64,000 nt of DNA from JANQMX01 sp965247175 (lineage in GTDB: Bacteria; Pseudomonadota; Alphaproteobacteria; Kiloniellales; DSM-21159): positions 2,294,001 to 2,358,000 of the forward strand of contig OZ252006.1 of assembly GCA_965247175.1 (NCBI GenBank). Direction: 5' to 3'. A program made the translations under genes and the position numbers. A model generated the notes under the pieces. That model was not told the origin of the DNA. It searched no databases and saw nothing but the letters and a program-made list of their open reading frames with translations. Positions 32,886 through 41,023 of the stretch are shown one piece after another. Position 1 is the first letter of the stretch, and every line of letters begins with the position of its first letter.

Positions 32886-35111
32886 ATGACGTTGCATCGT
32901 TCATGGGCCCGAGGTGCTGCGCTATTCTGTGGCGTCAGTGCTTTTGCCCTCACTACCGGCTTTGCCGCCGCTGACGAGAACGCCGAGAATTACATTGCCG
33001 AACTGAAATCGTCCGGCAGCTACCTCTCGGGTGACAAGCACAACCACACCACCTGTACCGACGGCGCCATGTCGGTTCAAACGGTGGTCAACGAATCCCT
33101 GATCACCTACGGCCTCGACTGGTTCGCGCAGACCGGTCACGGCGGTGAAGGCAATCGCGACTGCCGCTTCGACGACCCAGAGTATGACGGTGCCGGCTCC
33201 GGCTCCGGCGATTTCTGGGAGAACACGATCGGCATTGAGGCCATCAAGGGCGACGACGAATTCAGCACCGGCTTCGGCGGCGGCGCCTTCTTCGGCCGCG
33301 GCGCCCGCGAGATGTGGCGTTGGCAGATGCTCTCCGAGTACGCCTACCAGCTGCAGCGGGCCATGGGCGAGATCGCCGATGAGCCGGCTTGGCTCGGCAT
33401 CGAGCACGTCGTGCCGGGTCACGAGCACGTCTCCATGGCCATCGTCGGCAACCAGTTCCGCAACAACGGCGACGCCTACGCGACCGGTCAGTTCGAGTAC
33501 CTCTTCGATCGCAGCGATGACGACACCAGCGGCGGTGAAGAGAACGACTACGAGAACCCGGCCAACAACGGTATTCCGAAAGACTTCGACCGCACCGGCA
33601 CCGCCGGTCACCAGCGCTCGATCGTCGCCGTCGAGTGGCTGGCCAACAACTACACCTGGGACTCCTACTACGTCCCGGCCCACGTCGAACGCCAGGGCGG
33701 CTTCGACCCCAACGGCAACCGCGGTTGGAACGTGGAGCACTTCCGCAACCTGCATACCGCAGGCCTCTTGAACCCGCGCCGGCCGACCGGTCAGTCGCTG
33801 GTGATGGGCGCCGAGATGATCGCCGGTCACCAATTCGCCAACGGAGGGCGCGGCACTTATGAGGCCGACCGTCCCTCCGCCGGCTTCGGTACCTTCGGTG
33901 GCGCCGGTGCCTATTCGGGCGCCGAGATCGCCGTCCCGGGCCACGACTTCGACGGAACGCCTCTGACCGTCGAGCGCCTCGAGGAAATCCGGGCTGAGTT
34001 GGACGCCAAGTTCGATGGCCGCCTGACCGAGCCCTCCGGCGCCGATCAGTACGACAGCCTGCGCACGGACCTTTCGTTCGAGCGTTACGTGCTGGCCCGT
34101 CCCGGTGTGAAGACCATGTGGGACGCGCTGCTCGGCGAAGGCCGTCGCTTCTTCAACTTCGGCTCTTCCGACTGGCACAACCGCGGCGCCTTCGGCCCCT
34201 GGGAGCCCCAGTCGACCCTGGACCCCTGGCCCGGCGAGTACAACAAGATCTACGCCTACGCCCGGGGCGACGACTTCGGCTTCAACCGTCGCTCGACCAT
34301 GCAGATCATTCGCGGCATGCGCCGCGGCAACACCTGGTCGGTGATGGGCGACCTGATCGACGACTTCTACTTCGTCATGTGCCAGGACGCCCGCTGCGCC
34401 ACCATGGGTGAAGAGCTGCGTATCCGGCGGCGCGGTGGCGATGTGGTTTGGATGATCAAGCTGCGCGACCCCGAGGGTGCCAACTTCTCGCCCTACACCT
34501 TCGACAACCCCTCGTTGGCCCAGCTCGGGATGAGCGTGCCGATCAATGAGCCGGTGTTGAGCCACATCGACATCATCCGTGGCGACATCACGGGCATGAT
34601 CGACCCGGATGATCCCGAGTACACCACCAACGTCTCGAACCCGACGACGGAGATCTTCGCTTCGGTCGACAACATGGCCGGCGAGTTCACCGCGGAAGAC
34701 GGTTACCTGATCGCCAGCGGCACAATCCCCGCCAGCGACTTCACCAACAACATGTACTTCCGGGTCCGCGGCACCAACATGCCGAAGGGCACACCGAACG
34801 AGACGGACGCCGACGGCAACCCGCTGCACGACGACTATTCTTCGCTCATCCCCTGCTTCGCGCGGGGCGAGATCGAGGAAGTTGTCGAGCTCGACGCCCG
34901 CTTCTCTCCGTTCTTCCAGGGACGGACGGCCACGGCTCGCTACAACGTCGATGGCATTCAGGCCGGCCGCCAGTTCGACCCGGCGGCTTGCCCCGAGCAT
35001 CTGCCGGTCGACTCCATGGGCGTCAAGTACCTGGATGCCGACGTGGAAGCCTGGGCCGACCTCTGGTTCTACGCCAACCCGATCTTCGTTCGGGCCGGTC
35101 CGCAGTCGTAA
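32886..35111 (+). CDS. DUF3604 family secreted protein (PHP-like phosphoesterase fold)
   Basis: 741 residues from ATG at 32886 (GGGGGAC upstream; the frame opens at TTG 32823). The signal peptide is GAALFCGVSAFALTTGFAAA. The metal-binding opening SGDKHNHTTCTDGAMSVQTV (about residues 48-67) matches the H-x-H of PHP-type hydrolases, with later ligands likely in WFAQTGHGGEGNRDCRFDD and GSSDWHNRGAFGPWE (about 423-437). DUF3604 proteins are large PHP-like enzymes with unknown substrates. It is divergent from a PPIase and three HupE-family genes, a locus type I recall from marine bacteria; the PPIase could help fold it in the periplasm. A 760-codon antisense frame over this gene is a GC artefact. 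Two hairpins follow the stop. Confidence 0.9.
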   Translation: MTLHRSWARGAALFCGVSAFALTTGFAAADENAENYIAELKSSGSYLSGDKHNHTTCTDGAMSVQTVVNESLITYGLDWFAQTGHGGEGNRDCRFDDPEYDGAGSGSGDFWENTIGIEAIKGDDEFSTGFGGGAFFGRGAREMWRWQMLSEYAYQLQRAMGEIADEPAWLGIEHVVPGHEHVSMAIVGNQFRNNGDAYATGQFEYLFDRSDDDTSGGEENDYENPANNGIPKDFDRTGTAGHQRSIVAVEWLANNYTWDSYYVPAHVERQGGFDPNGNRGWNVEHFRNLHTAGLLNPRRPTGQSLVMGAEMIAGHQFANGGRGTYEADRPSAGFGTFGGAGAYSGAEIAVPGHDFDGTPLTVERLEEIRAELDAKFDGRLTEPSGADQYDSLRTDLSFERYVLARPGVKTMWDALLGEGRRFFNFGSSDWHNRGAFGPWEPQSTLDPWPGEYNKIYAYARGDDFGFNRRSTMQIIRGMRRGNTWSVMGDLIDDFYFVMCQDARCATMGEELRIRRRGGDVVWMIKLRDPEGANFSPYTFDNPSLAQLGMSVPINEPVLSHIDIIRGDITGMIDPDDPEYTTNVSNPTTEIFASVDNMAGEFTAEDGYLIASGTIPASDFTNNMYFRVRGTNMPKGTPNETDADGNPLHDDYSSLIPCFARGEIEEVVELDARFSPFFQGRTATARYNVDGIQAGRQFDPAACPEHLPVDSMGVKYLDADVEAWADLWFYANPIFVRAGPQS

Positions 35112-35121
35112 CTGTCGCTTC

Positions 35122-35185
35122 TTCGGGCGGCCTCGCCGCCCGAAAGCTGAAGTGCTTGGCAGGGGCCCGCGCCGCGGGTCCCTGC
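35122..35185 (+). terminator. two hairpins after the DUF3604 gene
   Basis: TTCGGGCGG-CCTCG-CCGCCCGAA (35122-35144) starts 11 nt after the stop. A second, 12-bp stem GCAGGGGCCCGC/GCGGGTCCCTGC (35159-35185) has a 3-nt loop and one G-U pair. Neither has a T-run, so they may protect or slow rather than terminate. Confidence 0.5.
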
Positions 35186-35208
35186 TACGCCTTAGTGCTC
35201 TCATCTAG

Positions 35209-35272
35209 CTGTCACGGAACGGTGTTACAGCAAAGCGTTGCTCTGAGTTTCGGGTAAGTTGTTACGTGACAA
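35209..35272 (+). promoter_or_regulatory. cluster of three palindromes upstream of the type II secretion operon
   Basis: Within 64 bp lie CTGTCAC-N8-GTTACAG (35209-35230, one mismatch), AGCAA-AGCG-TTGCT (35229-35242, perfect) and TTGTTACGTGACAA (35259-35272, near-palindromic). The first and third share the half-site TGT-N-AC. They lie 74-137 bp before gspO and may be operators for an unidentified regulator. Confidence 0.45.
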
Positions 35273-35345
35273 GGGTGACTGCGAGAACGACCGGCCCAGC
35301 GCCTGCCGATTGCGGACAGCCTGCCCGGTCTAGGGCGAGACAGGA

Positions 35346-36092
35346 ATGGCCATGCTCTCCCTGGCGTCGGTACTGATTGCACCTGCCATCGGCAGTTTCA
35401 TCGGTTTGGTGGTTGCCCGCAGCGGCAGCGGCCGTAGCCTTGTGTTCGGCGGTTCGCGCTGCGACCACTGCGGCCAGCGCCTGAGCGCACGCGACCTTGT
35501 GCCGCTGCTCTCCTGGGCCTTGAGCGGCGGCAAGAGCCGTTGTTGCAACCGACCGCTTACTCGGCTCTATCCCGCTGTCGAATTGGCGGCCTTGGCCATC
35601 GCAGTTTGGGCTCTCGCGACAGTGAGCGGCCCCATGGCCATCGCCAGCCTGGCGCTGGGCTGGACCCTGCTGGCCCTTTCACTGATCGACCTTAAGAGCA
35701 TGCGCCTGCCGGATGGCGGAACGCTACCGCTCATTCTCGCCGGCCTGGCGCTCTCCGCCATCGGCGAGACCGGCCCGCTCTGGCTTCACCTGCTCGGCGC
35801 AGCCCTCGGCTACGCGGCACTTGCCGGACTTGGGGCAGTTTACGAGCGCCTGCGTGGCGAGCCGGGCCTCGGCCTTGGCGACGCCAAGCTCTTGGCGGCG
35901 GCCGGTGCCTGGGTCGGGGTGCAGGCACTGCCCTCGGTCATGCTGATCGCCTGCGTCTGCGCACTGGCCATGGCGGCTGTCCTTGCACGACGAGACCGTG
36001 AGCTCGGCTGGCGGTCCGCCATCCCCTTCGGCCCTGCGCTGGCCATCGGTTTTTGGATCACCTGGCTCTACGGGCCGCTGCTGCTGGTCTGA
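35346..36092 (+). CDS. gspO: prepilin leader peptidase/N-methyltransferase
   Basis: 248-residue inner-membrane aspartic protease that cleaves and methylates pseudopilins. It has the N-terminal GSFIGLVVARS, a zinc-type cysteine pattern (SRCDHCGQRL, later RCCNRPL) and both catalytic aspartates, in LSLIDLKSMRLPD (about residue 119) and GLGLGDAKLLAAAGAW. The usual second C-x-x-C is reduced to adjacent cysteines (SRCCNRP). ATG 35352 is an alternative start with AGGA at better spacing. It is the first gene of the type II secretion set, 48 bp before gspE, so it probably serves these pseudopilins. It is preceded by a palindrome-rich leader. Confidence 0.92.
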   Translation: MAMLSLASVLIAPAIGSFIGLVVARSGSGRSLVFGGSRCDHCGQRLSARDLVPLLSWALSGGKSRCCNRPLTRLYPAVELAALAIAVWALATVSGPMAIASLALGWTLLALSLIDLKSMRLPDGGTLPLILAGLALSAIGETGPLWLHLLGAALGYAALAGLGAVYERLRGEPGLGLGDAKLLAAAGAWVGVQALPSVMLIACVCALAMAAVLARRDRELGWRSAIPFGPALAIGFWITWLYGPLLLV

Positions 36093-36140
36093 ACGCCGGC
36101 CGCGAAACGCACGAGAAAGGCAAGCGAGCAAAAAGTCACC

Positions 36141-37832
36141 ATGTTGGCACCGGACGCATCACTGCTGGATCCGATGGAACGCCTCGGCGCGCTGCTGTGC
36201 GAAGAAGGCCGGCTGGATGCACAACAACTCAACCGCGCGACGCGCGTGGCCGTCGAGACGGGCGAGCGTCTGGACAACGTGCTCTGCCGCCTTGGGCTGG
36301 TCGAGGAGCGCGACATGGCCGACGCCCTGGCCAAGACACTCGCCATGGAGCGCATCCGGCCGGAGAGCTTTCCCAACGACAGCGAGCTGATCGAGGCGCT
36401 GGGCCCACGCTTCCTGGCCAGCGCCTGCATCCTGCCCATCGAGGAAGGACCCGCCGGCATTCGTATCGCCATGGGCGATCCGCTGGACCGCTCGGCGGCG
36501 GACGCCGTGGCCCTGAAGCTCGGCCGCGCGGTTGAGCCTTGCGTCGGCGCGCCTTCCGAGATCGAGGCGGCGCTCGAGCGCCTGAGCGAGCGCGAAACCA
36601 GCCTGGACGAGCTCGGCGCCGACCTTGAGGGCGGCGAGGAGGACATGGCCGCCGATGTCGCGCGGCTGCGCGACCTGGCCTCGGAAGCCCCGGTCGTGCG
36701 GATCGTCAACCTGATCATTCGCAAGGCCGTGGAGGCGCGCGCCTCCGACATCCACATCGAGCCCTTCGAGCAAAGCTTGAACGTGCGGCTGCGCATCGAC
36801 GGCGTGCTGCGCAAGATCGATGCACCGCCGAGCCACCTGCGCGCCGCAGTGATCTCGCGTATCAAGATCATGGCCAAGCTCAACATCGCCGAGCAGCGCC
36901 TGCCGCAGGACGGGCGCATCAAGATCGTCGCGGCCGGCCGCGAGATCGACATGCGCGTCGCGACCTCGCCCACCCTGCACGGCGAGAGCGTCGTCATGCG
37001 CCTGCTCGACCGCTCGGGCCTGGTGCTCGACTTCGAAGGGCTCGGCTACGACGCAGACCTGCAGTCGCAGATCATCCCTCTCATCGAGCGGGCCAACGGC
37101 ATCCTCCTGGTCACCGGCCCCACGGGCAGTGGCAAGACCACAACGCTCTACGCCGCGCTGTCGCACCTGAACGACGAAGAGCGCAAGATCGTCACCATCG
37201 AGGATCCGGTCGAGTACCAACTTCCTAACGTCGCGCAGATCCAGGTGAAGAGCCAGATCGGCCTGACCTTCGCGCACGGCCTTCGCTCCATCCTGCGGCA
37301 AGACCCGGACGTCATCATGATCGGCGAGATCCGCGATCTCGAGACGGCGCAGATCGCCGTGCAGGCCGCGCTCACCGGGCATCTCGTGCTGGCCACCCTG
37401 CACACCAACTCGGCCGCCGCCGCCATCAACCGCCTGCGCGACATGGGGGTGGAGGACTATCTGATCACGGCGACGCTGGTGGGCGTCTTGGCCCAGCGGC
37501 TTGTCCGGCGTCTTTGCCCGGCCTGCGCCGCACCGGACGAGCCCGCGCTTGCCGAGCGGCTGGCGCCCCATATGCCACCGGAGCTCTTTCTAGCGCCGCA
37601 GGGTTGCCCCGAGTGCCGCGGCAGCGGCTACCGAGGGCGCACGACCATCGTCGAGGTGCTGCCGGTCGTGGACAGCATCCGCCGCGCCATTTTGGAAAGG
37701 AAGAGCCAGCACGAGCTGGAAGACATCGCCGTCGCCAACGGCATGCAGACCATGCGCAGCAACGGTATCGCCAAGGCTGCGGTTGGGGAGACGTCCCTGG
37801 CCGAAGTGCTTCGGGTTTCGGCGGAGGCTTAG
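36141..37832 (+). CDS. gspE: type II secretion ATPase GspE
   Basis: Cytoplasmic hexameric motor, 563 residues. The N-terminal MshEN/N1E domain (ERLGALLCEEGRLDAQQLNR, about 9-28) binds GspL or a nucleotide. The core has ARASDIHIEPFEQSLNVRLR, Walker A VTGPTGSGKTTTLYAALSHL (about residues 319-338), the Asp-box (VTIEDPVEYQL), Walker B DPDVIMIGEIRD and the His box ATLHTNSAAAAINRLRDMG. The zinc tetracysteine CPAC...CPEC is present (about 459 and 493), as is normal for GspE. It lies between gspO and gspF with tight spacing. Assignment is confident. Confidence 0.95.
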   Translation: MLAPDASLLDPMERLGALLCEEGRLDAQQLNRATRVAVETGERLDNVLCRLGLVEERDMADALAKTLAMERIRPESFPNDSELIEALGPRFLASACILPIEEGPAGIRIAMGDPLDRSAADAVALKLGRAVEPCVGAPSEIEAALERLSERETSLDELGADLEGGEEDMAADVARLRDLASEAPVVRIVNLIIRKAVEARASDIHIEPFEQSLNVRLRIDGVLRKIDAPPSHLRAAVISRIKIMAKLNIAEQRLPQDGRIKIVAAGREIDMRVATSPTLHGESVVMRLLDRSGLVLDFEGLGYDADLQSQIIPLIERANGILLVTGPTGSGKTTTLYAALSHLNDEERKIVTIEDPVEYQLPNVAQIQVKSQIGLTFAHGLRSILRQDPDVIMIGEIRDLETAQIAVQAALTGHLVLATLHTNSAAAAINRLRDMGVEDYLITATLVGVLAQRLVRRLCPACAAPDEPALAERLAPHMPPELFLAPQGCPECRGSGYRGRTTIVEVLPVVDSIRRAILERKSQHELEDIAVANGMQTMRSNGIAKAAVGETSLAEVLRVSAEA

Positions 37833-37836
37833 GGAC

Positions 37837-39057
37837 ATGGCCGTCTTCCGATACCGCGCCCTGTCGAAGTCCGGCGAGATCGTCGCCGGCACCATCGAGA
37901 TGCCGGACAAGGAAGCTGCCGTCGCACGCCTCCAGGCTGCCGGTCATCTCCCCATTCATTTGGATGCCGAACGCAGCGGTGGGCTGATGGCACTGCTCAA
38001 CACGGAGATCACGCCGCGCGACGCCCTCAGCACCAAGGACCGCATCGTTTTCACACGCTCGCTGGCAACCTTGACCGGCGCCGGCCTGCCGCTCGACCGG
38101 GCGTTGGAGATGGCCGGAGAGCGTGGCGGACGGCGTACCGTGCGCACCGTTTCGAGTCGACTGCTCGAAGCCGTGCGTGGCGGCTCAGGACTGGCCAGCG
38201 CGCTCGACCGCGAGACCTCCGCCTTTCCGCCTCTCTACCGCAGCCTGGTCCGCGCCGGCGAAGCAGGTGCGGCGCTAGAAAGCACCTTGGCGCGGCTCGC
38301 CGACACCCTGGAGTCCACCGCTAAGCGCCAGAGCGAGCTGCGCTCCGCGATGATTTATCCGGCCTTTCTGGTGGTCACGGCCATGGGGTCGATCGCCATC
38401 CTGCTCGCCTATGTGGTGCCGACCTTCGAGCCGCTCTTGCGCGACGCCGGGGTCGAGCCGCCCGCCCTCACCCAAATCGTGATCGCAGCCGGACGCTTGG
38501 TCGAGAACTACTGGCTCTTCCTGCTCGCCGGGCTGGCCGGGCTTGTCCTCACCACCATGCTCTTGCTGCGTGCGCCGGCGGTGCGCCTGAAATGGCATCG
38601 CCTGGCCTTGTCTATTCCGGTGATCGGACGGCTCTGGCGCGAGTTCGAGACGGCGCGGCTGACACGGTTGCTCGGTACGCTGCTGCAAAACGGCGTTGCC
38701 TTGCCGGCAGCCTTACGCTTGACGCGCGATGCGCTCGGCAACGCCGCCTTCGCGGCAGACGTCGAGCGCGTGATACCGGAAGTCGAGGCAGGCCGAGGCG
38801 TGGCCGATCCGCTGCGCGAAGGCGCCATCCTTCCCGATCTGGCCCTGCAGCTGATCTACATCGGTCAGGAAAGCGGGCAGCTCCATGATATGCTGCTGAA
38901 GACAGCGGACATCTTCGACGACGAGGCCAAGCGAGGCTTCGACCAAGTCCTGGCAATCCTCACGCCGGCCTTGACCCTGGTCATGGGCATACTGATCGCG
39001 CTCATCATCTCGTCGATCTTGTTCGCGCTCTTCAGCATCAACGAGTTGGCAATCTGA
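37837..39057 (+). CDS. gspF: type II secretion inner-membrane protein GspF
   Basis: 406 residues from ATG at 37837, 4 bp after the gspE stop; the frame is open into gspE. It has the GspF opening MAVFRYRALSKSGEIVAGTI and two T2SSF helical domains (LTGAGLPLDRALEMAGERGG, then LTRLLGTLLQNGVALPAALR), each preceding membrane helices. Three helices are visible (about 170-195, 220-243 and 375-400). The conserved LIYIGQESGQLHDMLLKTAD is near residue 342. It couples the GspE motor to the pseudopilus. The assignment is routine, and nothing unusual was seen. Confidence 0.94.
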   Translation: MAVFRYRALSKSGEIVAGTIEMPDKEAAVARLQAAGHLPIHLDAERSGGLMALLNTEITPRDALSTKDRIVFTRSLATLTGAGLPLDRALEMAGERGGRRTVRTVSSRLLEAVRGGSGLASALDRETSAFPPLYRSLVRAGEAGAALESTLARLADTLESTAKRQSELRSAMIYPAFLVVTAMGSIAILLAYVVPTFEPLLRDAGVEPPALTQIVIAAGRLVENYWLFLLAGLAGLVLTTMLLLRAPAVRLKWHRLALSIPVIGRLWREFETARLTRLLGTLLQNGVALPAALRLTRDALGNAAFAADVERVIPEVEAGRGVADPLREGAILPDLALQLIYIGQESGQLHDMLLKTADIFDDEAKRGFDQVLAILTPALTLVMGILIALIISSILFALFSINELAI

Positions 39058-39066
39058 AGAGGCAGA

Positions 39067-39531
39067 ATGACGAACCCGACGACTACGAAGCCGGAAAGAG
39101 AGAAGGCCATCCGCAAGCCTTCCAAGGATGGCGGCTTCACCCTTCTCGAACTCCTGGTGGTCACCACCATCCTGGTCTTGCTGGCGGTCGCCACCGGCAC
39201 TGTGGTGATCAACTATCTCGGGCGCGCCAAGACCGATGCCGCGCGGCTGCAGATCGATCAGATCGAAGCCGGCCTCGATCTCTTCCGCCTGGATATCGGC
39301 CGCTATCCGACACAGCAAGAAGGCATCACGGCCCTGGTGGCCGCTCCGGGTGGCCTCGACAGCTGGCGCGGCCCCTACGTTCGCAAGAAGGCGGCGCTCA
39401 CGGACCCATGGGGGACTGAATTCCAGTACGTCTTCCCTGGCCGAAACGGAACCTACGACCTGTATTCCTACGGTGCCGACGGCACCGAGGGTGGAGAAGA
39501 TGAGGCAGCGGACGTCAAGAGCTGGGAGTAG
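39067..39531 (+). CDS. gspG: major pseudopilin GspG
   Basis: 154 residues. The prepilin cleavage and methylation site is KDGGFTLLELLVVTTI, with Gly at -1 and Glu at +5. It is followed by the hydrophobic assembly helix, the GspG-specific core DQIEAGLDLFRLDIGRYPT and a C-terminal Ca2+-binding part (DPWGTEFQYVFPGRNG, YSYGADGTEGGEDE). The leader is long (22 residues before the Gly). It would be matured by the GspO in this operon and polymerise into the pseudopilus. Its 3' end overlaps gspH by 32 bp. Confidence 0.94.
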   Translation: MTNPTTTKPEREKAIRKPSKDGGFTLLELLVVTTILVLLAVATGTVVINYLGRAKTDAARLQIDQIEAGLDLFRLDIGRYPTQQEGITALVAAPGGLDSWRGPYVRKKAALTDPWGTEFQYVFPGRNGTYDLYSYGADGTEGGEDEAADVKSWE

Positions 39532-39952
39532 CGACGGCGGCTTCACGCTGCTGGAGATGCTGGTCGTCATCACCATCGTCGTGATGCTGGCTGCCGCCTT
39601 GCCGAATCTCCGGTTCGGCACGGGCCAAAGCCACGAGGAAGCCGTGCGCGAGATTCTCTCGACGCTGCGTCAGGCGCGCGCGGAAGCCATTCGCAACGCC
39701 GAGACGACCCCGGTGATCTTCGATCTGCAAGACCGACGCTTCGGGATGCCAGGCCAAGAGAAGGAGCTTGACGCCTCGATCAATCTCACGCTCCGCACGG
39801 CGAGAGAAGCTCGTGCGGCGCATGGAGAGCAGAGCATTCTCTTCTTCCCCGATGGCAGTGCGAGCGGCGGCAGCATCCGGGTCGAGAAAGGGCGCGAGAC
39901 CAGCATCATCAACGTGCGCTGGTTGACCGGCGTCATCAGGCAGGAAGGATGA
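39500..39952 (+). CDS. gspH: minor pseudopilin GspH
   Basis: 150 residues from ATG at 39500, with GGTGGAGAAG directly upstream. The longer frame starting at 39236 lies inside gspG and is a shadow. The prepilin site is SDGGFTLLEMLVVITI, the assembly helix follows, then REILSTLRQARAEAIRNAET and a GspH-type globular end (QSILFFPDGSASGGSIRVEK). It overlaps gspG by 32 bp and is 10 bp from gspI. It is probably part of the pseudopilus tip complex with I, J and K. Confidence 0.88.
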   Translation: MRQRTSRAGSSDGGFTLLEMLVVITIVVMLAAALPNLRFGTGQSHEEAVREILSTLRQARAEAIRNAETTPVIFDLQDRRFGMPGQEKELDASINLTLRTAREARAAHGEQSILFFPDGSASGGSIRVEKGRETSIINVRWLTGVIRQEG

Positions 39953-39962
39953 GGCTGGCGTC

Positions 39963-40388
39963 GTGACACTCTCTCCGCCATCCCGCAAGCCGAGCCGCGT
40001 GCGCGCCGACAGCGCGCAGGGCTTCACCCTCTTGGAGACGCTCGTCGCCTTCGCCGTGATCGCCGTGGTGCTGGGCGCCGCCTACGCGGCCATCGCCCAG
40101 GGAGCCCGTGCCGGCGCCAAAGCCGAGACCGTGCTGCAGGCACTCACCCGTGCGGAAGCCGCGATGGCGCAAGTCGGCCCGGAGATTCCGCTGGTCCCGG
40201 GTCAGACCGTTCGAGAAGCCGACGGCTGGGTCACCTCGATTGACGTGAGTGAGTATGTCCCGGCCAGCGCGGCCCAGTGGTCGGCCTTACAAGTGCGTCC
40301 CTTGCTGGTGACCGTTACCGTCCAAGAGGCCGGCGCGACGCGATCGGCCGTGACCCTCGAAGCGCTCCGGCTTGGGAGGGTGCGGTGA
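39963..40388 (+). CDS. gspI: minor pseudopilin GspI
   Basis: 141 residues with a GTG start. The cleavage site is SAQGFTLLETLVAFAVIAVV, with Glu at +5. The assembly helix is followed by a short globular part that ends in VTLEALRLGRVR. The length and the position between H and J fit GspI, which nucleates the tip. The stop shares four bases with the gspJ start (GTGA). Confidence 0.86.
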   Translation: MTLSPPSRKPSRVRADSAQGFTLLETLVAFAVIAVVLGAAYAAIAQGARAGAKAETVLQALTRAEAAMAQVGPEIPLVPGQTVREADGWVTSIDVSEYVPASAAQWSALQVRPLLVTVTVQEAGATRSAVTLEALRLGRVR

Positions 40389-41023
40389 CCCATCTCACCT
40401 CCTCTGCCTTGACCGAAAGCGGCTTCACCCTGCTTGAGCTCACAGTGGCGATCACCCTGTTCGCCATGGTGGCCGTGCTTGCCGCCGGCGGGATCCGCTT
40501 CGGCGTCGCCGCTTGGGAGAGCAGTGCCGATCTGGGCGAAACCGCCATTGAGGACAGGGCGACCCAAAAGTTCCTCGGCCGTCTGATCGCCCAAGCCCGT
40601 CCGATACGGGTTCGCGACGGCACGCGAGAGCCGCCGGTCTATTTTGTTGGCGAGCCTGACAGCCTGCTGTTCATCGCGCCACTGCCGGCTCAGCTTGCCC
40701 CCGTCGGCGACCACCTTGTGAGCATGACGGTCGACCCGCGGGACGAGGGCGATGCGCTCGCGCTACGCTGGCTAAGGGTAGACGACCGCTTTCCGCGCAT
40801 GCCCGCCGGGCTTCCGGCCGAGTTCCTCTCGACTGACATCGAAAAGCTCGCCTTCCGCTACTTCGGCCCAGATAGCGAAAGCGGCGCGCTTGTCTGGCGC
40901 AACGATTGGCTAGGGCGGCCCGATCTACCGCGCTTGGTGGAGGTGACGGTTCAGCGCGGCGATGCGGCAAGCAACGCTTGGGCGCCTGTGGTGGCCCGGC
41001 TGGAAGCGGCGTGGCAGCCATGA
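40385..41023 (+). CDS. gspJ: minor pseudopilin GspJ
   Basis: 212 residues from GTG at 40385, overlapping the gspI stop. The frame opens earlier, at 40277, inside gspI. The prepilin site is TESGFTLLELTVAITLFAMV; the globular domain includes TQKFLGRLIAQARPIRVRDG and a C-terminal LVEVTVQRGDAAS. A large minor pseudopilin just after I fits GspJ. The next gene starts with ATGA on its stop. GspK, which normally follows J, is missing here and sits on the opposite strand at 45651-46559. Confidence 0.88.
   Translation: MTHLTSSALTESGFTLLELTVAITLFAMVAVLAAGGIRFGVAAWESSADLGETAIEDRATQKFLGRLIAQARPIRVRDGTREPPVYFVGEPDSLLFIAPLPAQLAPVGDHLVSMTVDPRDEGDALALRWLRVDDRFPRMPAGLPAEFLSTDIEKLAFRYFGPDSESGALVWRNDWLGRPDLPRLVEVTVQRGDAASNAWAPVVARLEAAWQP

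Noticed and set aside
32922..35204. 760-codon open frame antisense to the DUF3604 gene
   Set aside because: It is rich in Val, Gly, Ala and Glu with no domain, and fully overlaps a clear gene. High GC suppresses stop codons on the other strand.
36159..37571. 470-codon frame antisense to gspE
   Set aside because: No conserved motif; the plus strand has the full GspE motif set.
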